Part shown: positions 6,302 through 12,901 of the stretch, in pieces
Layout: each line of letters opens with the position of its first letter
Numbering within the stretch: the stretch's first letter is position 1
Assembly (NCBI GenBank): GCA_028276145.1
Contig: JAPYWX010000033.1
Coordinates: 1-12,901, forward strand
Direction of reading: 5' to 3'
Length of the DNA stretch: 12,901 bases
Source: Spirochaetota bacterium
Lineage (GTDB): Bacteria > Spirochaetota > Brevinematia > DTOW01
The notes under the pieces: model-generated
What the model was told of the DNA's origin: nothing
Databases searched by the model: none
Seen by the model: only the letters and a program-made list of their open reading frames with translations
Program-made: the position numbers and the translations under genes

Positions 6302-6333
6302 TTAAAGCTATTTCTTAGTTATTCTATAGAGTG

Positions 6334-6354
6334 TAGAGAGACGGAGTCTCTCTA
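6334..6354. repeat. Perfect 9-bp stem-loop upstream of uvrB
   Basis: TAGAGAGAC (6334-6342) pairs with GTCTCTCTA (6346-6354) around a GGA loop. It closely matches the hairpin at 1152-1170 in stem sequence and loop size. It ends 12 nt before the proposed uvrB -35 box. It lacks the C-rich box found beside most other hairpins of this family. Confidence 0.75.
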
Positions 6355-6366
6355 TATCAATCTAAC

Positions 6367-6395
6367 TTGAAGAAAAACGTAAATCTTCGTATAAT
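6367..6395 (+). promoter_or_regulatory. Sigma70-type promoter for uvrB, probably giving a leaderless mRNA
   Basis: TTGAAG (6367-6372) and a consensus TATAAT (6390-6395) are separated by 17 nt. Transcription would start around 6402-6404, on or next to the uvrB ATG (6404). No Shine-Dalgarno-like sequence precedes the ATG (it reads TTTACCAAA), so leaderless initiation is likely. I see no recognisable LexA box. Confidence 0.75.
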
Positions 6396-6403
6396 TTACC
6401 AAA

Positions 6404-8434
6404 ATGAGAGTACAAGAAGCCAGAAAGTTTAAGGTAATATCACCGTTTGAACCCAAAGGTGACCAGCCAAAAGCAATTGAAGAAATAGTAAAAGGATTCA
6501 CCGAAGAGGGATTAAAAAAGATAACTCTTCTAGGAGTGACAGGAAGTGGCAAAACCTTCACAATGGCTAAAGTGATAGAAAAACTAGGCTTACCTACACT
6601 GGTTATTTCACACAACAAAACATTAGCAGCACAACTATATAGAGAATTCAAGCAGTTTTTCCCATACAACGCCGTTGAGTACTTCGTATCCTACTACGAT
6701 TACTACCAACCAGAAGCATACATACCACAAACCGATACATACATTGAGAAACAAGCAACAATAAATGACGAAATAGACAGGCTCAGAATTTCAGCCACAG
6801 CAAGCCTATTAAGTAGAAACGATGTAATAGTCGTTTCTAGCGTATCTTGCTTATACGGCATAGGTGCACCATCAGAATTTAAAAAATTCCTACTCCTACT
6901 GAAAGTAGGAGATAAAATAAATACAAGAGAACTAGCTTACAAGCTATCAGAAATGCAGTACGAAAGAAACGACTACAACTTCACAAGAGCAACTTTCAGG
7001 GTCCTAGGTGACAGAATAGATATACACCCAGCATACTCAAGAGACTACCTAAGAATTGAAATATTTGACGATGAAATCGTTGAAATAAAAAGGTATGATG
7101 CGTTAAACAACAAACTCATAGAAAAACATGAAAGTGTTGTAATATACCCTGCTAAACTTTTCGTATCCTCAAGGCAAACTATAGAAGAAACAGTCAAGGA
7201 AGTTTTAAAAGAACTTGAAGAGAGGGTAAAAGAGCTAAGAGAACAAGGAAAAGAAATAGAGGCTAGGAGGTTAGAAATACGGACAAGGTATGATATGGAC
7301 ATGCTTTTAGAAACGGGATATTGCCCTGGAATAGAGAACTATTCAAGGTACCTTTCAGGTAGAAAACCCGGAGAAAGACCCTATACACTTCTAGACTACT
7401 TCCCAAAGGAATTTCTAACGATAATTGACGAATCACATGTCACGATACCACAAATAAGAGGTATGTACAACGGCGATAGGTCAAGAAAAGAAACACTTGT
7501 TGAATTTGGCTTTAGGCTGCCCTCAGCACTTGACAATAGACCTTTGAGATTTGATGAATTCACAGAACTACTTGATAAAGTATTATTTGTCTCTGCTACC
7601 CCTGACGATTACGAACTAACAACATCAGAAAAAGTAGTAGAACAAATCGTAAGGCCTACAGGACTCCTTGACCCGGTAATATACGTAAGACCAACAGAAA
7701 ACCAAATAGACAACATAATAAACGAAGTAAAAGAGAATAAAAAGCGAGGTGAAAGAACAATAATAACAACCCTGACAAAGAAAATGGCAGAAGCACTAAC
7801 ACAGTACTTAGTTGAAGCAGGAATAAAAACAATGTACATACATGATGAAATTGAAACAATCGAAAGAGTTGAAATTCTAAGGGACCTAAGAAGAGGTGAA
7901 TATGACTGTATAGTAGGTATAAACTTACTCAGAGAAGGAATAGATTTGCCAGAAGTTTCGTTAGTCTGTATCCTAGATGCCGACAAAATTGGATTCTTGA
8001 GGTCAAAGACCTCACTAATTCAGATAATAGGTAGAGCAGCAAGACATGTAAACGGTAGAGTGATAATGTATGCAGACAAAATTTCAGAAGCCATGAAAGA
8101 AGCAATTGAGGAAACAGAGAGAAGAAGGAAAATACAGATGGAATACAACGAAAAGCACGGCATAGTACCCCAAAGTGTCAAAAAAGAAATCACAGATATA
8201 ATAGAGAGAAAACACGAAAAAGTCACAGTAAAATCAAATAAAGATATAAAGAAAGCTGATGAATTTGAAGAAGTCTTCTCATTCATAGATCAAGCAAAAG
8301 AAAAATACAAAGACAATACTCAAGCACTTATAAAATTTCTCACAGATTACATGTTTGAACTAGCAGATAAACTAGAATTTGAAAAAGCAGTGATAGTAAG
8401 AGACGAAATAAGGAAACTTACGGAAGAGCAGTAA
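6404..8434 (+). CDS. uvrB: Excinuclease ABC subunit B (UvrB)
   Basis: UvrB is the damage-verifying helicase-fold ATPase of nucleotide excision repair. It loads with UvrA and recruits UvrC for incision. The 676 residues are full family length. Visible motifs are Walker A GVTGSGKT (44-51), the damage-probing beta-hairpin region FVSYYDYYQPEAYIP (94-108), the DESH box (342-345), INLLREGIDLPEV (506-518), and helicase motif VI QIIGRAARH (540-548), where most UvrBs have Asn in the last position. A C-terminal UVR motif (about 641-673, DKLEFEKAVIVRDEIRKL) is the part that meets UvrC. The start is set by the conserved N-terminus (FKVISPFEPKGDQPKAI) and by the promoter 8 nt upstream. The gene is a single unit that converges on pgi. 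uvrA and uvrC are not in view. Confidence 0.98.
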   Translation: MRVQEARKFKVISPFEPKGDQPKAIEEIVKGFTEEGLKKITLLGVTGSGKTFTMAKVIEKLGLPTLVISHNKTLAAQLYREFKQFFPYNAVEYFVSYYDYYQPEAYIPQTDTYIEKQATINDEIDRLRISATASLLSRNDVIVVSSVSCLYGIGAPSEFKKFLLLLKVGDKINTRELAYKLSEMQYERNDYNFTRATFRVLGDRIDIHPAYSRDYLRIEIFDDEIVEIKRYDALNNKLIEKHESVVIYPAKLFVSSRQTIEETVKEVLKELEERVKELREQGKEIEARRLEIRTRYDMDMLLETGYCPGIENYSRYLSGRKPGERPYTLLDYFPKEFLTIIDESHVTIPQIRGMYNGDRSRKETLVEFGFRLPSALDNRPLRFDEFTELLDKVLFVSATPDDYELTTSEKVVEQIVRPTGLLDPVIYVRPTENQIDNIINEVKENKKRGERTIITTLTKKMAEALTQYLVEAGIKTMYIHDEIETIERVEILRDLRRGEYDCIVGINLLREGIDLPEVSLVCILDADKIGFLRSKTSLIQIIGRAARHVNGRVIMYADKISEAMKEAIEETERRRKIQMEYNEKHGIVPQSVKKEITDIIERKHEKVTVKSNKDIKKADEFEEVFSFIDQAKEKYKDNTQALIKFLTDYMFELADKLEFEKAVIVRDEIRKLTEEQ

Positions 8435-8436
8435 AA

Positions 8437-8471
8437 AATTTTTAGGGGGTTACCTTGAGAAAGTAACCCCC
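8437..8471 (-). terminator. Hairpin terminator between convergent pgi and uvrB
   Basis: GGGGGTTAC (8445-8453) pairs with GTAACCCCC (8463-8471) around a 9-nt loop. Read on the minus strand the stem is followed by TAAAAATTTTTT, a reasonable U-rich tail for pgi, whose stop codon is at 8484. On the plus strand the stem lies 10 nt past the uvrB stop codon but is followed by AAGTATATAAA, so termination in that direction is weaker. It is probably shared by both genes. Confidence 0.8.
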
Positions 8472-8483
8472 AAGTATATAAAA

Positions 8484-9878
8484 CTACATTATGAACTTAC
8501 TTGATTTATTATAGAGAGTTTCAAACTCTTTTTTCTTTTCCTCGTATCCGTTCCTACCGAGTAATGCGTAAGTGAAGTTCTTACCTTCTTCAACTCCTGG
8601 CTGGTCAAATGCGTTTATATTATAAAGTTCTCCGGAAATTGCAGTAGCAACCTCAAAGAAGAAAATCATCTGTCCTATGTAGTACTCGTTAATTTCTGGT
8701 AATATCAGTGTTTTTGATGGCTTACCTTCTTTTGCTAGTGCTGCCTCCGTTGCCATCTCCTCAGCGTTTATAAGCTCATTCATTGTGTGACCCATCAAGT
8801 AAGACAGAGAGGAATAATTCTTAAACTTATCATCGCCATCAAGATTAACTGTATTCTTGAACTTTTCAACTCTTATGAAAGTAATAACCTTGTCATAAGG
8901 TCCTTCTTTGAATAGCTGAACTTGGGAGTGCTGGTCAGTTGCACCTACTCCTTTAAGAGGTGTAGGACCAACATAAACATAAGCACCATCTCTATCAACT
9001 TTCTTACCCAAGCTTTCAGCCCACAACTGAACATACCAATCAGCCCATTTACCAAGCTTAGTAGAATAAGGCATCAAAACGGATATATTCACTCCCTTCA
9101 GGTAAAGAATATACTCTATCGTTGCACTTAGGTACGCCATGTTAGAAAATAGGTCTCCTTTTCTAGTTGCCTTATCCATGTCAGCAGCACCATCTAACAA
9201 AGCTTCAATATCAATTCCCATCAACTCACCGGGAACCAAACCAACAGAAGAAAGAACACTAAACCTACCACCAACATTTTCAGGTATCGGGAAAGAATCA
9301 AGCCCAAACTCGTTAGCCATCCTCCTTAGTTCACCTTTCTGAGGATCAGTAACAACAACTAAGTGCTCTTTCAAATTAGAACCTAGAACATCCCTGAATT
9401 TTGTAAAACAAGCTAAGAAATCAGCGGCAGTCTCAGCAGTAGAACCTGATTTGCTTATCATTACAAAAAGAGTATTCTTCGGGTCAATAACCTCCATTAT
9501 GTCAGAAAACCATTCAGGGTCAACATTATCTATAATGTATGTCCTCATCCCCTTTCTTTTTTCTTTAGGTAACTCGTTAGAAATGTAATTTAGTAGAGAA
9601 GACTGTAAAGCTGCAGGTCCAAGTCCCGAACCACCAATACCCAGAACAACCTGTGTATCGTACTTATCCTTGTACTTCTTCAAAGTCTCCTTAATGTACT
9701 TGACATTATCCCTATCGTAAGGAAGGTTATAAAAACCTAACTCCTTACCTGCCTTTTCCATCAAAGCATTATGAGCCTTCTTAACTTTGTTTTCATAAGA
9801 AGCGAGTTCCTTCTCGCATATACCTAACCTGTCACCGATATAATCAGCCATACAATAGTTGTAATCTAGTTTTACCAT
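8484..9878 (-). CDS. pgi: Glucose-6-phosphate isomerase
   Basis: Pgi interconverts glucose-6-phosphate and fructose-6-phosphate in glycolysis and gluconeogenesis. The 464 residues match the shorter Pgi form of Firmicutes and Thermotogae rather than the roughly 550-residue enterobacterial form. Motifs in order are the sugar-phosphate loop LGIGGSGLGPAALQ (79-92), SIS-type MISKSGSTAET (140-150), GGRFSVLS (203-210), the catalytic region LWAESLGKK (285-293), GATDQHSQVQLF with the ring-opening His (312-323), and AFDQPGVEEGK with the C-terminal catalytic Lys (423-433). I chose the ATG at 9878 because TGGGGGGT lies just upstream and the protein then starts in the family position. A longer frame to 9980 adds 34 unrelated residues translated from repeat-flanking sequence. 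There is no clear promoter, and a hairpin lies upstream at 9919-9941. Confidence 0.97.
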   Translation of the reverse strand: MVKLDYNYCMADYIGDRLGICEKELASYENKVKKAHNALMEKAGKELGFYNLPYDRDNVKYIKETLKKYKDKYDTQVVLGIGGSGLGPAALQSSLLNYISNELPKEKRKGMRTYIIDNVDPEWFSDIMEVIDPKNTLFVMISKSGSTAETAADFLACFTKFRDVLGSNLKEHLVVVTDPQKGELRRMANEFGLDSFPIPENVGGRFSVLSSVGLVPGELMGIDIEALLDGAADMDKATRKGDLFSNMAYLSATIEYILYLKGVNISVLMPYSTKLGKWADWYVQLWAESLGKKVDRDGAYVYVGPTPLKGVGATDQHSQVQLFKEGPYDKVITFIRVEKFKNTVNLDGDDKFKNYSSLSYLMGHTMNELINAEEMATEAALAKEGKPSKTLILPEINEYYIGQMIFFFEVATAISGELYNINAFDQPGVEEGKNFTYALLGRNGYEEKKKEFETLYNKSSKFIM

Positions 9879-9918
9879 AGCACCCCCCAGTAAATAAAAT
9901 AAGGTTAAAAGATAATAT

Positions 9919-9941
9919 CTTTTCGTTTCAAAAACGAAAAG
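9919..9941. repeat. Perfect 10-bp hairpin in the pgi upstream region
   Basis: CTTTTCGTTT (9919-9928) pairs with AAACGAAAAG (9932-9941) around a CAA loop. On the minus strand TTGAAA spans the loop, as in the inverted repeat upstream of the PilZ gene, but no good -10 box lies at the right distance. It could be an operator, or a 5'-leader hairpin of pgi if the promoter is further upstream. Confidence 0.6.
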
Positions 9942-9994
9942 AAAGAGATAAAGCACACTACTTGTAGTAGCCCCAACCACCTGCCCTAATTTTC

Positions 9995-10019
9995 TGTTGG
10001 GATACTTCGTATCCCAACA
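9995..10019. repeat. Perfect 11-bp stem-loop
   Basis: TGTTGGGATAC (9995-10005) pairs with GTATCCCAACA (10009-10019) around a TTC loop. It has the ACTTCGT centre of the hairpin at 1152-1170 but an entirely different outer stem, so the structure is kept while the sequence is not. It follows a C-rich box by about 8 nt, like the other members. Confidence 0.8.
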
Positions 10020-10089
10020 CCCTGTATCTTTTTTATTGAAGAGTGCTAGTAAGCACCTTTAAGTAGTCCCACCCCATACCCTATCTGCT

Positions 10090-10144
10090 GAAGAGAGGTT
10101 TTACCTCTCTTTACTCTCCAATTAGGAAGCGCCTTAGGCACAAG
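10090..10144. repeat. 55-nt stem-loop/linker/palindrome module, copy 2
   Basis: This is the partner of 911-965, identical in length. It has a 9-bp stem (10091-10099 with 10103-10111, loop TTT), a linker with CCAATTAG, GCGCCTTAGGCAC (10129-10141), and the first base of the next palindrome. The pair T918-A926 of copy 1 is G10097-C10105 here, a compensated change. T920 and G924 become T10099 and A10103. Confidence 0.8.
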
Positions 10145-10198
10145 TGCTATTAAGCACTCGGTGCTATTAAGCACTTAATTAAAAGTGCTATTAAGCAC
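10144..10198. repeat. Three GTGCTATTAAGCAC palindromes abutting the cysteine synthase stop
   Basis: Identical 14-bp units lie at 10144-10157, 10161-10174 and 10185-10198, with spacers of 3 and 10 nt. The stop codon of the minus-strand cysteine synthase gene occupies 10200-10202, a single base beyond the last unit. This repeats the arrangement at the mutS2 stop codon. Confidence 0.9.
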
Positions 10199-10199
10199 A

Positions 10200-11111
10200 C
10201 TACCCTTCAAATATATCAGTACTCAAATACTTCAAGCCGTTGTCAGGCAAAACTGCAACTATGTTTTTACCCTTGCCAATGACTTTAGCTTTATTCAAAG
10301 CAACATAAAGTATAGCTCCTGAACTCATACCTATAAGCAAACCTTCCTTAGATGCTGCTTCCCTTATGACTCTATAAGTTTCAGGAATTTCACTATTATC
10401 AATCTCCACTATTTCATCAAACGCTTCAGCTCTGAACAACTGCGTAGGATTTGGTTCTTTTGGGTTTCGCATGCCTTGAATCTTAACTCCCAACTTAGGC
10501 ATAACACCAACAACTTTAATATTAGGATTAAACTCTTTCACTCTCATTGACACACCTACACCTGTCCCAGCTGTTCCTATACCTACGACAACCATATCAA
10601 TTTCACCGTCCATCTGCTCTATTATCTCCCTACCAGTGGTCTGGTAGTGTGCAAGAATATTAGCTGGATCCTTGAATTGGTCCAAATCTATATATTTGTC
10701 GGGATACTTAGCCAAAAGCTCCTTCTTAAGCTCAACTGCTCCGCCAGTTCCCTTCTCACCCGGAGATAATATCAAATTTGCACCATATGCCTTTATTATC
10801 TTTCTCCTCTCAATACTCACGGATTCCGGCATAACTATGTCTATCTTGTATCCCTTAAGTGCAGCAATCATAGCCAAACCTATACCTGTATTACCAGAAG
10901 TAGCCTCAATAATAACTTTGTTTTTATCAAGCTTGCCTTGAGCCTCAGCATACTCAATCAAATAAAGAGCCAACCTATCCTTTACAGAGCCACCAATATT
11001 GTACCACTCAAGCTTAGCAAAGACATCTGCATCCCCCTCACCAACAAGTTTATTAATCTTAACTATAGGCGTATTCCCTATAAGCCCCTTTATATTGTGA
11101 TAAACATTCAT
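10200..11111 (-). CDS. cysK: Cysteine synthase (O-acetylserine sulfhydrylase family)
   Basis: This PLP enzyme of the beta-substitution family should form cysteine from an activated serine and sulfide in the cytoplasm. The 303 residues match family length. Visible are IGNTPIVKIN (11-20), the PLP-binding lysine Lys44 in NIGGSVKDR, the substrate loop TSGNTG (71-76), the phosphate-cradling loop GIGTAGTG (178-185) and GMSSGA (261-266) near the pyridine nitrogen. The stretch MPKLGVKIQGMRN (204-216) departs from the CysK form (SGGxxGPHxIQGIG). The donor could therefore be O-acetylserine or O-phosphoserine, and a CysM-type assignment is possible. The ATG at 11111 has GGGGG 9 nt upstream and a good promoter. 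The gene is alone, with no cysE beside it. It ends one base before a palindrome array. Confidence 0.9.
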   Translation of the reverse strand: MNVYHNIKGLIGNTPIVKINKLVGEGDADVFAKLEWYNIGGSVKDRLALYLIEYAEAQGKLDKNKVIIEATSGNTGIGLAMIAALKGYKIDIVMPESVSIERRKIIKAYGANLILSPGEKGTGGAVELKKELLAKYPDKYIDLDQFKDPANILAHYQTTGREIIEQMDGEIDMVVVGIGTAGTGVGVSMRVKEFNPNIKVVGVMPKLGVKIQGMRNPKEPNPTQLFRAEAFDEIVEIDNSEIPETYRVIREAASKEGLLIGMSSGAILYVALNKAKVIGKGKNIVAVLPDNGLKYLSTDIFEG

Positions 11112-11135
11112 AAATTAAAACCCCCAACAAACTTA

Positions 11136-11165
11136 ATTATCATTAAAAATGTTTAAGATTTTCAA
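11136..11165 (-). promoter_or_regulatory. Sigma70-type promoter of the cysteine synthase gene
   Basis: On the minus strand TTGAAA (11160-11165) and GATAAT (11136-11141) are 18 nt apart. The predicted start near 11129 leaves a leader of about 18 nt, containing GGGGG (11121-11125) 9 nt before the ATG. The rest of the gap up to mtaB (11166-11292) is AT-rich with no gene and no convincing structure. I see no T-box or S-box riboswitch, for which the leader is too short. Confidence 0.6.
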
Positions 11166-11292
11166 CTTTTTAAAAAATTAAAAAATTCATAAAAATGAAG
11201 ATTTTGAAAAAGGCAAAGCTTTTTTCTTACCTTGTTTGATGAATAGAGGCTTTGTATCTTTTCACCATTTGGACTACATGAATTAAGGAGAT

Positions 11293-11336
11293 GTCTTAAG
11301 CACTTAATTAAGATAAGAAGCACTGCTATGAAGTAT
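11293..11336. repeat. Decayed copies of the GTGCT-AGCAC palindrome past mtaB
   Basis: GTCTTAAGCAC (11293-11303) looks like a palindrome missing two bases. CTGCTATGAAGTAT (11323-11336) matches GTGCTATGAAGCAC at most positions. They lie just past the mtaB stop codon (11352-11354), the same 3'-flank position as the intact arrays. Confidence 0.5.
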
Positions 11337-11351
11337 TTTTAAGGATTGATG

Positions 11352-12641
11352 TTAATCGGCTATAACGGAAGTCATATCATTTGGGTTTAGGTCCACTATC
11401 TTAGCGTACTCAAATTCGTTATGTTTTAGGTTTGTGTTGTTTGATATTATTCTGAGGTAGTTATCGGCGTAGCCGAAGACTTTTCCGTCTTCAACTTCTT
11501 CAGGGATAAACCTTATGTATTTGCCCAAGAATTTCTTTTTGAATTCTAAGCTAAGTTCCTTTACTAAGTTTAGTAGAATTTTTTCTCTTTCTTTCTTGAC
11601 ATTTTCGGGTACTTGGTTAAGCATAGTAGCGGCTAGAGTTCCTTTTCTAGGTGAGAATGGAAATACGTGTAATCTAAAGAATCCCATTTGTGACACTGTT
11701 TCTAGGGTTTGTTTAAAGTGTTCATCTGTTTCACCTGGGAAACCGACGATTACATCACCGGTGAGTCCCACGTCATCCCTTATTTTTCTAGCTCTTTCGG
11801 CTAGTTCTATAAGAGATGAAGAGGTATAACCTCTTTTCATAAGTTTTATTATGTAATCTGAACCACTTTGAATTGAAATGTGTAGATGTGGTGCAAGTTT
11901 ACTATCTTTCATAAGCTCTAGTATTTCATAATCAAACTCATCTGGCATTATAGAAGAAAGTCTAATTCTAAATTCTCCTTTCAACTTGACCATTTCCTTT
12001 AGAAGTTCTTTTAACCTCTTGCCGTTTGAATTGTAATTTGTTATATTCACCCCCGTTATAACTACTTCCTTGTACCCTAGTTCTATGAGGTTTTTGAATC
12101 TTTTTATTACCTCGTCAAACTCAAGTGATACACTTTTACCTCTTGCTAGTGGAACTTTACAGAAAGAACATTTTCTATTGCATCCGTCCTGAATTTTGAG
12201 GAATGCTCTTGTTCTTCCTTCAAAACCTTTAGCGTCAAAGTTAAAGCGGTAGAATATATCGTTATTTTCTTCAACTTTTTCTAGTATTCCAAGTTTAACA
12301 TATTTATCAACTATTTCAGGTATTCTACTTTTTGAGTTGATGCCAACGACCAAATCAACACTTTCAAATTCTTCTATCTTATCGGTATCAGTTTGAGCCA
12401 GGCAACCAGTAACGATAAAAAATACATTACCCCTTATCCTCTTTATTTTACCTACACTTTTTATTAATTTAAAAGCTTTTTTGTCAGCTTTATCGGTGAC
12501 AGTACATGAATTAAAAACAACAACATCAGCCTCACTCAAGTTTTCAGTAACAGTATACCCTTTTTCTGATAGCTTATTTGCTATTGAAAAACTTTCGTAT
12601 TGGTTCAACTTACAGCCATGAGTTAAAATAGCCACCTTCAT
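11352..12641 (-). CDS. mtaB: tRNA t6A37 methylthiotransferase MtaB
   Basis: MtaB is a radical-SAM enzyme that converts t6A37 to ms2t6A in tRNAs reading ANN codons. The 429 residues fit the family. The N-terminal UPF0004 domain has cluster cysteines Cys10 (THGCKLNQYES, the wording typical of MtaB rather than MiaB or RimO), Cys46 (FNSCTVTDKAD) and Cys80 (VTGCLAQ). The radical-SAM CxxxCxxC is at Cys154, Cys158 and Cys161 (DGCNRKCSFC), with GDVIVGFPGETDE later in the barrel. The C-terminal part (about 373-427) is a TRAM-like RNA-binding domain. The ATG at 12641 has AGGA 7 nt upstream and a promoter-like sequence behind it. It appears to be transcribed alone. Confidence 0.95.
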   Translation of the reverse strand: MKVAILTHGCKLNQYESFSIANKLSEKGYTVTENLSEADVVVFNSCTVTDKADKKAFKLIKSVGKIKRIRGNVFFIVTGCLAQTDTDKIEEFESVDLVVGINSKSRIPEIVDKYVKLGILEKVEENNDIFYRFNFDAKGFEGRTRAFLKIQDGCNRKCSFCKVPLARGKSVSLEFDEVIKRFKNLIELGYKEVVITGVNITNYNSNGKRLKELLKEMVKLKGEFRIRLSSIMPDEFDYEILELMKDSKLAPHLHISIQSGSDYIIKLMKRGYTSSSLIELAERARKIRDDVGLTGDVIVGFPGETDEHFKQTLETVSQMGFFRLHVFPFSPRKGTLAATMLNQVPENVKKEREKILLNLVKELSLEFKKKFLGKYIRFIPEEVEDGKVFGYADNYLRIISNNTNLKHNEFEYAKIVDLNPNDMTSVIAD

Positions 12642-12658
12642 ACAAAAATCCTATATAA

Positions 12659-12688
12659 ATTATAAGATTTTTAACTTATTTTTGGAAA
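12659..12688 (-). promoter_or_regulatory. Possible mtaB promoter
   Basis: On the minus strand a consensus TATAAT (12659-12664) is preceded at 18 nt by TTTCCA (12683-12688), four of six matches to the -35 consensus. The predicted start near 12652 leaves about 11 nt before the ATG, with AGGA at 12649-12652. Between here and about 12774 I see no gene. Confidence 0.5.
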
Positions 12689-12774
12689 GTTCTATAAACC
12701 TACTTGAATTCGCCAGATTACTTACGTTCTGAGTTGCCTAGGATAATTTAATAATCTCTGGTTTCTTTGGGTTT

Positions 12775-12901
12775 CTGTTAAACAAACATAGTTCAGATAC
12801 AACATCTTTCTTATTTGTTAATTTGAACCATGTGGGAGCTAGTGTTTAAATCCCACATGGTTCAGATACAACGCAAAAAGAGTTTGTTCGAAAAGTAAAG
12901 A
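12775..12901 (-). CRISPR. Probable trailer end of a CRISPR array running off the right edge
   Basis: A 29-nt unit at 12844-12872 reads on the minus strand GTTGTATCTGAACC..., then ATGTGGG, ending ATTTAAAC. Both ends and the CATGTGG core resemble type I-B repeats of clostridia and other anaerobes. A second unit at 12775-12803 matches it at 22 of 29 positions: the first 13 bases are identical and the last third is diverged, as expected of the degenerate final repeat. The 40-nt interval (12804-12843) is spacer-sized. The partial interval after 12872 (29 nt) is too short to reach another repeat. No cas gene is in view. With one full repeat visible, the call depends on sequence beyond the window. 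Confidence 0.6.
12821..12867. repeat. Inverted copy of the CRISPR-repeat core forming a 17-bp hairpin
   Basis: Bases 12821-12837 pair with 12851-12867: 13 contiguous Watson-Crick pairs (GAACCATGTGGGA with its complement), then four outer pairs including one G-T. The loop is 13 nt. The right arm is the core of the CRISPR-like repeat and the left arm lies in the preceding spacer. No T-tract follows on either strand, so it is not a standard terminator. Confidence 0.7.

Larger units (their letters stand above)
9879..10199. repeat. Second mosaic repeat region, between pgi and the cysteine synthase gene
   Basis: This 321-bp stretch has no credible gene. From left to right it holds: the pgi ribosome binding site; an AT-rich hairpin (9919-9941); a palindrome half-site (9951-9956); a C-rich box (about 9965-9987); an 11-bp stem-loop (9995-10019); GTGCTAGTAAGCAC (10043-10056); a second C-rich box (about 10061-10082); and the 55-nt module (10090-10144). 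Three GTGCTATTAAGCAC units follow, the last ending one base before the cysteine synthase stop codon. Bases 9951-9974 match 1014-1037 at 22 of 24 positions, so the two regions share ancestry and not just composition. Confidence 0.85.

Noticed and set aside
9879..9980. A 34-residue N-terminal extension of Pgi
   Set aside because: It is translated from hairpin and repeat-flanking sequence, and a strong G-rich ribosome binding site sits just before the ATG at 9878.
12844..12872. A tRNA T-arm, because of GGTTCAGAT
   Set aside because: No acceptor, D or anticodon stems can be placed around it, and a related 29-nt unit lies one repeat-plus-spacer length away.

Overview
The window is AT-rich bacterial chromosome with ordinary housekeeping genes, standard genetic code and no phage, plasmid or transposase genes. 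No single gene fixes the taxon. A CRISPR repeat resembling type I-B repeats of anaerobes, and a YcgR-like PilZ protein with a large insertion of a kind I associate with spirochaetes, would fit an anaerobic, perhaps thermophilic lineage such as a deep spirochaete. That placement is a low-confidence inference.

Layout. Positions 1-903 (+) hold nadA (quinolinate synthase), missing only its first few codons. Positions 904-1309 are a gene-free mosaic of palindromes, hairpins and C-rich boxes. Positions 6208-1310 (-) hold a compact cluster: an exported YbjN-like protein, a YcgR-type PilZ protein with an apparent GAF-like insertion, a single-pass membrane protein with a GspC/PilP-like periplasmic domain, a Crp/Fnr-type regulator, and a MutS2 ATPase that ends before the usual Smr nuclease domain. 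Positions 6209-6403 are a divergent promoter region with a 17-bp-period palindrome array. uvrB (+) follows at 6404-8434 and converges on pgi (-, 8484-9878) through a shared hairpin terminator. Positions 9879-10199 hold a second copy of the mosaic element. Then come a cysteine synthase gene (-, 10200-11111) and mtaB (-, 11352-12641). The right edge (about 12775-12901) carries what looks like the trailer end of a CRISPR array.

How the genes relate. nadA (NAD synthesis), pgi (glycolysis), the cysteine synthase, mtaB (tRNA ms2t6A modification) and uvrB (excision repair) are independent housekeeping units. The 6208-1310 cluster is the only clear multi-gene transcription unit. It pairs two nucleotide-second-messenger-type proteins (PilZ and a cNMP-fold regulator) with an envelope protein and MutS2.

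The most unusual content is non-coding. A composite repeat family is built from GTGCT-N3/4-AGCAC palindromes, C-rich boxes and stem-loops whose stem sequences change in a compensated way. In two places it starts exactly at, or one base after, the stop codon of a minus-strand gene (mutS2 and the cysteine synthase), with its modules in the same order. One box is a strict four-run G-quadruplex motif. Several genes (uvrB, the PilZ gene, the YbjN-like gene) have a -10-like box about 7-10 nt before the ATG and no ribosome binding site, suggesting leaderless mRNAs.
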